From Azospirillum brasilense (GTDB taxonomy: Bacteria; Pseudomonadota; Alphaproteobacteria; Azospirillales; Azospirillaceae): a stretch of DNA of 64,000 nucleotides. This document shows positions 58,253 to 64,000 of the stretch, piece after piece (position 1 is the stretch's first letter; every line of letters starts with the position of its first letter). The DNA is taken from assembly GCF_007827795.1 (NCBI RefSeq), contig NZ_VITI01000003.1:156090-220089 (forward strand). Direction: 5' to 3'. Under the pieces are notes generated by a model that did no database searches, was not told where the DNA came from, and was given only the letters and a program-made list of their open reading frames with translations. The position numbers were made by a program, and so were the translations under genes.

Positions 58253-59452
58253 ATGTACACCGACGCGCTTGGTGGCGATGTCCTGTGCCCCGCGTCCTCC
58301 ATCGAGATCGACCGGGTCGACCGCAGCGGCTGGTACGCCATTCTCGATGGCTTCGACGACGCCAACATCTTCCAAACCTGGGATTATGGCCGCATCGCCC
58401 ACGCCGGGCGGGAGCTGAGCCACCTCGTCGTGCGGCGCGACGGGCGTCCGGTGGCCGCGGTGCAGGTGCTGCTGCGCCGCGTGCCGGGCGTCGGCGGCTT
58501 GGCGCTGGTGATGTGGGGGCCGATGTGGCACCCGCGCGGCCAGGGGCCGGACCACGCCGCCCTGATGACCGCGCTGCACGCGCTGAAGGCGGAGTACGCG
58601 GACCGGCGCGGCCTGCTGCTGCGCCTGCTGCCCCATGTTTCCCAGACGGACGGGGAGACGGTGACGGCCGCCCTGGCCTCGCTGGGGATGCGGTTCCGGG
58701 AGGAGAAGGCCCCCTACCGCACCTTCATCACCGACCTGACGCCGGACGAGGCGGGCCTGCGCTCCAATGTGTCCCACCACTGGCGACGCGGGCTGAACAA
58801 GGCCGAGCGGATGGGGATCGAGGTCGTCGAAGGCTCCCATACCGAACTGCTGGAAACCATCGACGACATCTTCGTCGAGACGCAGCGCCGCAAGGGCTTC
58901 AAGGCCTACGACAGCCGCACCTTCACCCGCATCAACGACGCGCTGCCGCCGCGCCAAAAGATGCGCGCCTTCCTCGCCATGCATGAGGGGCGGCCGGTGG
59001 CCGGGGTGGTCGTGTCGCTGTTCGGCACCACCGGGCAGATGCAGAACTCCGCCACGCTGGAGGCCGGGTTGCGGGTCAACGCCGCCTATCTGCTGCAATG
59101 GCGGGCGATGCTGTGGATCAAGGCAAACGGCGGGCTGCGCTACGACCTGCACGGGGTGAATGCCCAGACCAACCCCGGCGTCTACCAGTTCAAGCGCGGT
59201 CTCGCCGGCAAGCATCCGGTCGAGACGCTTCACATCGGCACCTTCGAGACGCCCGGCCCGCTGCCCAGCCGCCTGCTGGTCCAGGGCGGCGAATCGATGC
59301 GCGCCCAGGCCGACCGCTGGAAGTCCCAGGCCGGCGCGATGGTGAGCCGGCTGCGCAACTGGAAACCTCCCCAGGCCGAGCCCGCCCCGGCGGAGGAGAT
59401 GGACGCCTCAGACGCCGCCGTCCTGGCAAAGGCCCCGACCGGCCCGGCGTGA
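58253..59452 (+). CDS. FemAB/GNAT-like acyltransferase
   Basis: A 399-residue cytoplasmic protein of the FemAB-like, two-GNAT-fold family. Typical segments are NIFQTWDYGRI in the N-terminal lobe, then SNVSHHWRRGLNKAERMG, and in the C-terminal lobe NAAYLLQWRAMLWIKANGGLRYDLHG and GVYQFKRGLAG. Members transfer aminoacyl or acyl groups in cell-wall or exopolysaccharide synthesis. The last 60 residues are Pro/Ala-rich. It lies 70 bases after the acyltransferase-3 gene. Confidence 0.85.
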   Translation: MYTDALGGDVLCPASSIEIDRVDRSGWYAILDGFDDANIFQTWDYGRIAHAGRELSHLVVRRDGRPVAAVQVLLRRVPGVGGLALVMWGPMWHPRGQGPDHAALMTALHALKAEYADRRGLLLRLLPHVSQTDGETVTAALASLGMRFREEKAPYRTFITDLTPDEAGLRSNVSHHWRRGLNKAERMGIEVVEGSHTELLETIDDIFVETQRRKGFKAYDSRTFTRINDALPPRQKMRAFLAMHEGRPVAGVVVSLFGTTGQMQNSATLEAGLRVNAAYLLQWRAMLWIKANGGLRYDLHGVNAQTNPGVYQFKRGLAGKHPVETLHIGTFETPGPLPSRLLVQGGESMRAQADRWKSQAGAMVSRLRNWKPPQAEPAPAEEMDASDAAVLAKAPTGPA

Positions 59453-59501
59453 GATTGGCGGAACGACCGTGTTATGATCGGCCTGGAACGGAGGCCGACC
59501 C

Positions 59502-60542
59502 ATGACCAGCATTCCCCTGATGATGCAGGAGGCCGCAGCCGCCCCCGCGGCGGTTCGGCGCCTGCTGGACTCCGACGTCGAAGCGGTGGCGGCCCTCGCC
59601 GGTCGGCTGCGGGCCGTGCCGCCGCCCTTCGCGATGACCATCGCGCGGGGCAGCAGCGACCACGCCGCCGGTTACGCCCGCTACCTGTTCGAAACGGCGC
59701 TGGGGCTGGTCACCGCCTCGGCGGCGCCGTCGGTCGTCACGGCCTATGGCGCCGGTCTGCGGGTGAAGGACGCCTTCGTTCTGGCCATCTCCCAATCGGG
59801 CCAGAGCCCCGACCTGCTGCGCGTCGCGGAAGCGGCGCGGGCCGGCGGCGCCTTGACCGCCGCGCTGGTCAACGCGGAAAAGTCACCGCTGGCGGGGCGG
59901 GTCGCCCACCCCCTGCCGCTGCACGCCGGACCGGAACTGAGCGTCGCCGCGACCAAGAGCTTCGTCGCCAGCCTCGCCGCCATCGCCCGGCTGACCGCCG
60001 TCTGGACGGATGACCGGACGCTTCTCGACGCGCTGTCACGGCTGCCCCAAGAACTGGAACGGGCCGGTGACGCGGACTGGTCGGCGGCGCTGCCGGTGCT
60101 GGAATCCGTGTCCAGCCTGCTGATCGTCGCGCGGGGCCGCAGCTATCCCATAGCCCAGGAAATGGCGCTGAAGTTCAAGGAAACCGCCGCCACCCACGCC
60201 GAACCCTTCAGCGCGGCGGAGGTGATGCACGGCCCGATGGCGCTGGTCGAGCCGGGCTTCCCCGTGCTGGTGGTGGCGGTGCGGGACGAGACGCTGGACG
60301 GCGTGCTGGACACCGCCCGCGCATTGAAGGAGGCCGGCGCCCATCTGCTGGTCGCCTCCGCCGAGGGGCGGGCGCTCGCTCTGGCCGACACGCCTTTGCC
60401 CCTGCCGCCGCCGCTGCACCCGGTGCTGGACCCCATCGCGGCGATCCAGGCCTTCTACCCCTTCATGGCCCGGCTGGCGGTGGCGCGCGGCTTCGACCCC
60501 GACCGGCCCCGCCATCTGCGCAAGGTCACCCGGACGGTTTAG
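59502..60542 (+). CDS. Double-SIS-domain sugar isomerase/deaminase-like protein
   Basis: A 346-residue cytoplasmic protein with two SIS domains. The first has ARGSSDHAAGYARY and AISQSGQSPDLL, and ATKSF in the middle; the second starts LLIVARGRSYPIAQEMALKFKE. This is the sugar-binding half of GlmS without the glutaminase domain, as in NagB-II or AgaS glucosamine-6-phosphate deaminases. It probably acts on an amino-sugar phosphate. Confidence 0.9.
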   Translation: MTSIPLMMQEAAAAPAAVRRLLDSDVEAVAALAGRLRAVPPPFAMTIARGSSDHAAGYARYLFETALGLVTASAAPSVVTAYGAGLRVKDAFVLAISQSGQSPDLLRVAEAARAGGALTAALVNAEKSPLAGRVAHPLPLHAGPELSVAATKSFVASLAAIARLTAVWTDDRTLLDALSRLPQELERAGDADWSAALPVLESVSSLLIVARGRSYPIAQEMALKFKETAATHAEPFSAAEVMHGPMALVEPGFPVLVVAVRDETLDGVLDTARALKEAGAHLLVASAEGRALALADTPLPLPPPLHPVLDPIAAIQAFYPFMARLAVARGFDPDRPRHLRKVTRTV

Positions 60543-60662
60543 GAATTACCTCGAATTCGCGGTGATCTTTTCGGCGCCGCCGCCACTGCCCGTTGACGCA
60601 CCCCGACCGGCTCGCGCTAGGCTTGCCGAAACCACGGCTTGGCAGCGAAACGGGACAACAGC

Positions 60663-61874
60663 ATGACCATCGGCATCGGTGCGGACGACCTTCTGCGGTT
60701 CGAAAGTCTCGGCGACAATTGCGAATTCGGCTTCGTCCTGCGCCGGTTGTCCTGCGAGGCGGGGAGCCTGTTCCGTTGGGCCTCGATGAAGCCGGACCAG
60801 CTTCTCGCCAAGCTGCGCGCCAACTTCGAGGGCATGTACCGGTTCGAGAATCTGTCGCCGCTGCGCACCGGCATGGTGCTGGATTCCGCCTACGGCATCG
60901 GCTGGCACAGCGATATGAAGTCCGACGTCACCGGCGGGCGACTGGTCTTCCGCGACGACGAGGCGACGCGGCGCGCCCTGCACCGCCGGGAGACGCGCAA
61001 GATCCAGTATCTCCAGGCCAAGTTCACCGCGCGGGCGGCGATGGGCGGGGTCATTTTCGTCGTGAAGTCGAACCCCGGCATCGCCCCCGCCACCATCGAC
61101 GGGCTGTACGAGGCGCTGGCTGCCCTGGCCGGCCACGACGACTTCGCCCTGCTGGAGGTGCAGGCGACGGACGATCCCGCCCGCATCGGCCGTGTGGACT
61201 GGCAGCGGCCCGGCCTGATGCGCGGCTATGTCAGCGGCTTCGCGCCGTATCATCAGGCGGACGACATTGACGCCGCGGCGTGGTTCGCCATCGTCCAGGG
61301 CGCGCTGCGCCTGTTCCCCTGCCACGACTGGGCGCAGCGCCACGCCGGTATGCGCATCGGCACGCCGGACGCGCTGGTTCAGCTCCGCTTCCCCTTCGGC
61401 CCCGATCAGGACCTGAGAAAGCCCATCATGGGCGACCTGCGCGCCGGAGCCGCCCGTCTGCTGAACGGAAACAGCTGGTGCCGTCCTTACGAGGGTCTGT
61501 TCCGCCTGCACGGCCCCGACCCGGAGCGGCCCGGCACCACGCTGCGCTGGACGGGGGTGCACGCACCCGGTCCCTTCCATCTCGGCGCCACCCTGCGCTG
61601 TCCCCTGCGCGATTCCGTCCCGCTCCGCGTCGTCGTGAGCATCGCCACGGAGGACGGCGCGACGCTGGCGGAGGAGCGGTTCGAGGTGCATCCCGGCCGG
61701 GCCACCGACCTTGTGCTGGACGTACCCACCCCGAAGGGTCCGGCGACCGTCGCGCTGACTGTGAACGCCGTGCGCCCGCTGGCCGAGGGGGAGCGCGCCG
61801 TGCTGGACCTGTCGCCGCCCGCCCTGCACCCGGAGCAGGTTTCAGCCCTCACCCTGCCGGCGAAGGCCGCGTGA
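60663..61874 (+). CDS. DUF1796-like protein (papain-like fold)
   Basis: A 403-residue protein. The N-terminus SLGDNCEFGFVLRR with FRWASM resembles DUF1796, predicted papain-like cysteine proteins often near glycosyltransferases. The C-terminal 150 residues look like a separate beta-rich domain. Start at the ATG at 60663; a longer option to 60639 has no better ribosome-binding site. Its stop overlaps the next gene's start (GTGA), so the two are coupled. Confidence 0.65.
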   Translation: MTIGIGADDLLRFESLGDNCEFGFVLRRLSCEAGSLFRWASMKPDQLLAKLRANFEGMYRFENLSPLRTGMVLDSAYGIGWHSDMKSDVTGGRLVFRDDEATRRALHRRETRKIQYLQAKFTARAAMGGVIFVVKSNPGIAPATIDGLYEALAALAGHDDFALLEVQATDDPARIGRVDWQRPGLMRGYVSGFAPYHQADDIDAAAWFAIVQGALRLFPCHDWAQRHAGMRIGTPDALVQLRFPFGPDQDLRKPIMGDLRAGAARLLNGNSWCRPYEGLFRLHGPDPERPGTTLRWTGVHAPGPFHLGATLRCPLRDSVPLRVVVSIATEDGATLAEERFEVHPGRATDLVLDVPTPKGPATVALTVNAVRPLAEGERAVLDLSPPALHPEQVSALTLPAKAA

Positions 61875-62560
61875 GTCGGATCACCAGGCCGGGATGGGCC
61901 GGGATCGCCGCTCTGCTGGCGTTTCTGGCCGTTCCGGCCCATGGCGAAACGCACGGCGAAATGCCCGTCGGGCCGCGCACGCAGCCGCCCTACCCGGACT
62001 GGCTGACGACGCGCATGGATACGATGCGGCGGCAGGACCCGAAGGCGATGCTGCTCGGGGACTCCCTGGTCGCCGGCTGGCCGCCCGACCTCGCCCGCCG
62101 GCTGTTCGACGCGGAGCCGATGAATTTCGGGGCTGGAGGCGACACCACGGGAAACCTGCTCTGGCGGGTGCGGCAGTCCTTCGGACCGGGCATGGGGCTG
62201 ACGTCCGCGCTGGTCCTGATCGGGACGAACGACCTGCCAAACCGCTCCGCCGCGGAGATCGCCGCTTCCATCGTAACCATCGCCACGGACGTGACGCGCT
62301 TCGCCCCCGGCGCCTGCGTCACCCTGCTCACCCTGTTGCCGCGGCGCGACGGCAACGCCGCCTTCGCCGAGCGCATCATGGACGTGAACCGGCGGCTGAC
62401 CGCCCTTACCGGCTCTGGCCTGCGCGTAGTGGACGCTTATGAGCCGCTGCGCGACGCCTGTCCGGCGGAGGGCGCCTGCCCGCTTTACAAGGACCCGGTG
62501 CATCTCACCCGCGCCGGCTACGAGCGTCTGACCACCCTCATCGGCAAGGCTGGATGCTAG
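61871..62560 (+). CDS. SGNH/GDSL-family hydrolase
   Basis: A 229-residue exported hydrolase from a GTG overlapping the previous stop. The signal peptide (GWAGIAALLAFLAVPAHG) precedes the four SGNH blocks: Ser in LLGDSLVAGWP, Gly in GAGGDTTGNLL, Asn in LIGTNDLP, and the Asp-His pair in DPVHLTRAGY. Such enzymes de-esterify polysaccharides or lipids in the periplasm, fitting the neighbouring acyltransferases. Confidence 0.9.
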   Translation: MSRITRPGWAGIAALLAFLAVPAHGETHGEMPVGPRTQPPYPDWLTTRMDTMRRQDPKAMLLGDSLVAGWPPDLARRLFDAEPMNFGAGGDTTGNLLWRVRQSFGPGMGLTSALVLIGTNDLPNRSAAEIAASIVTIATDVTRFAPGACVTLLTLLPRRDGNAAFAERIMDVNRRLTALTGSGLRVVDAYEPLRDACPAEGACPLYKDPVHLTRAGYERLTTLIGKAGC

Positions 62561-62602
62561 AAAGATGTCGAAGGCGGCGGGGCTTCGGGATATCTAGGGG
62601 CC

Positions 62603-63745
62603 ATGACCAGCGACACCGCCGCCGCCGACCGTACCGGCACCGATTTCGAGATCTTCATCGTCACAGCACCGGGCCTGGAATCCGTGCTCTGCGCGGAGGT
62701 GAAGGCCAAGGGCTTCCGCGACGCCACCGCCATCAAGGGCGGCGTCACCGTCCGTGGCGGCTGGCCGGAGGTCTGGCGGGCGAACCTGGAACTGCGCGGG
62801 GCGACCCGCGTGCTGGCCCGCGTCGCCTCCTTCCGGGCCTTCCACCTCGCCCAACTCGACAAGCGGGCGCGCCGGGTGCCCTGGGCCGAGTTCCTGCGCC
62901 CCGACGTGCCGGTCCGCGTCGAGGCGTCCTGCAAGGGCTCGCGCATCTACCACGCCGGGGCGACCGCCCAGCGCATCGAGCGCGCCATCACCGAAGAGCT
63001 GGGCGCCACCATCTCCGCCGAGGCGGAGGTCTCCATCAAGGCCCGCATCGACGACGACCTGTGCACCATCAGCGTCGACGCCTCGGGCGAATCCCTGCAC
63101 AAGCGCGGCCACAAGGAGGAGATCCACAAGGCCCCGCTGCGCGAGACGCTGGCCGCCCTGTTCCTGCACCATTGCGGCTTCGACGGCACCGAGCCGGTGG
63201 TCGATCCGATGTGCGGCTCCGGCACCTTCGTCATCGAGGCGGCGGAGATCGCCGCCGGCCTGCACCCCGGACGCAGCCGCCGCTTCGCCTTCGAACAGCT
63301 CGCCTCCTTCGACGACGCGGCGTGGCAGGCGATGCGCACCGCGGGCGGCAACGCTCCCACGCCCGCGTTTCGCTTCTACGGCAGCGACCGCGACGGCGGG
63401 GCCATCGCCATGAGCCGCGCCAATGCCGAGCGCGCGGGCGTCGCCGCTTTGACGGACTTCCAGAAACACGCGGTCAGCGACCTGATGCCGCCGGAAGGAC
63501 CGCCGGGCCTCGTCATCGTCAACCCGCCCTACGGCGCGCGGATCGGCGAGAAGAAGCCGCTGTTCGCCCTCTACGGCGCGCTGGGGCAGACGTTGCTGTC
63601 GCGCTTTTCCGGCTGGCGGGTTGGCCTCGTCACCAACGAAGCGTCGCTCGCCCAGGCGACCGGCCTGCCCTTCCAGCCCTCTGGCCCCTCGGTGTCGCAC
63701 GGCGGCCTGCGCGTGACGCTGCACAGCACCACCGCCCTTCCCTGA
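62603..63745 (+). CDS. THUMP-domain RNA guanine-N2-methyltransferase (RlmL N-half-like)
   Basis: A 380-residue methyltransferase. Residues about 60-165 are the THUMP RNA-binding domain. The catalytic domain has the SAM motif VDPMCGSGTFVIEAAEIA and the NPPYG motif of N2-guanine methyltransferases. It matches the N-terminal half of E. coli RlmL, which methylates G2445 of 23S rRNA; the second half (RlmK) is absent, as is usual outside gammaproteobacteria. Confidence 0.92.
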   Translation: MTSDTAAADRTGTDFEIFIVTAPGLESVLCAEVKAKGFRDATAIKGGVTVRGGWPEVWRANLELRGATRVLARVASFRAFHLAQLDKRARRVPWAEFLRPDVPVRVEASCKGSRIYHAGATAQRIERAITEELGATISAEAEVSIKARIDDDLCTISVDASGESLHKRGHKEEIHKAPLRETLAALFLHHCGFDGTEPVVDPMCGSGTFVIEAAEIAAGLHPGRSRRFAFEQLASFDDAAWQAMRTAGGNAPTPAFRFYGSDRDGGAIAMSRANAERAGVAALTDFQKHAVSDLMPPEGPPGLVIVNPPYGARIGEKKPLFALYGALGQTLLSRFSGWRVGLVTNEASLAQATGLPFQPSGPSVSHGGLRVTLHSTTALP

Positions 63746-63772
63746 CCCCGTCCCGCACCCATTTGTAGAATT

Positions 63773-64000
63773 ATGTCCAACCGCACCGCCCCCCGCCTGC
63801 ACGCCTCGGCCTGCCCGCATGACTGCCCGTCCACCTGCGCGCTGGAGGTCGAGGTGCTGGACGAGCGCCGCATCGGGCGCATCCGCGGCGCCGCCGACAA
63901 CAGCTACACCGCTGGTGTGATCTGCGCGAAGGTCGCCCGCTACGCCGAGCGGGTGCACCATCCCGACCGGCTGACCCAGCCGCTGCGCCGCACCGGCCCC
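63773..64000 (+). CDS. Molybdopterin oxidoreductase, 3' truncated by the window
   Basis: Only the first 76 residues are visible. They start at an ATG at 63773 and contain [15 protein letters not shown], the N-terminal cysteine motif that binds a 4Fe-4S cluster in BisC/formate-dehydrogenase-like molybdopterin enzymes, followed by the expected fourth cysteine in AGVICAK and the [12 protein letters not shown] segment. The substrate cannot be told from this fragment. Confidence 0.9.
   Translation, partial: MSNRTAPRLHASACPHDCPSTCALEVEVLDERRIGRIRGAADNSYTAGVICAKVARYAERVHHPDRLTQPLRRTGP

Overview
The window is high-GC DNA from an alphaproteobacterium, most likely Azospirillum or a close relative. This rests on codon bias, a dense set of chemoreceptors (three of four end in a PilZ domain, as described for Azospirillum Tlp1/Aer-type receptors), an acetoacetyl-CoA reductase of the PHB pathway, and a Rhodobacter-type phospholipid N-methyltransferase. 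A ParA/ParB pair at 51.5-53.4 kb suggests a secondary replicon (chromid or large plasmid), although metabolic genes dominate and no replication initiator gene is visible. I saw no rRNA, tRNA, CRISPR array or insertion sequence.

Layout. 0-5 kb: end of an SPFH/band-7 protein, then two divergent chemoreceptors, one a soluble globin-MCP-PilZ-CZB protein and the other a Cache-HAMP-MCP-PilZ protein. 5-7 kb: periplasmic cytochrome c and a long pentapeptide-repeat protein. 7.5-15.1 kb: a phosphorelay cluster with a lone receiver, a soluble poly-HAMP hybrid kinase carrying near-identical 276-bp tandem repeats and three receivers, and a REC-PAS-kinase-REC protein. 15-20.4 kb: glycine-zipper protein, DUF3108 protein, GNAT, GH13 alpha-glucosidase, SDR, and EamA transporter. 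20.6-28.2 kb: small genes, a third chemoreceptor, mntP behind a yybP-ykoY manganese riboswitch, an alpha/beta hydrolase, a DUF533 protein, and an O-methyltransferase-like protein. 28.2-33.5 kb: a three-domain LplT-PlsC-acyl ligase fusion with its TetR regulator and a perfect 18-bp operator, divergent from an M20 amidohydrolase. 33.6-41 kb: a composite palindromic element, then an operon of FAD oxidoreductase, ATC-hydrolase-like enzyme, complete branched-chain-amino-acid-type ABC transporter and a second ATC-hydrolase-like enzyme, closed by a strong terminator. 41-43 kb: an Aer-like PAS chemoreceptor with PilZ. 43.4-50.6 kb: FMN reductase, LctP-type permease, and a sugar ABC operon with a DeoR regulator. 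50.7-55.6 kb: pmtA-like gene, parA, parB and three genes I cannot assign. 55.9-64 kb: phaB; an envelope or polysaccharide-modification group (acyltransferase-3, FemAB-like, SIS, DUF1796-like, SGNH hydrolase); a THUMP methyltransferase; and the start of a molybdopterin oxidoreductase.

How it fits together. Much of the window senses and imports: four chemoreceptors report oxygen or redox state, periplasmic ligands and probably c-di-GMP. Two ABC systems, the LctP-type permease and the EamA and MntP transporters handle solutes. The strongest candidate for an undescribed system is the 33.9-40.9 kb operon, in which two ATC-hydrolase-like enzymes and an oxidase bracket a dedicated importer. The second is the parAB-linked group of three orphan genes.
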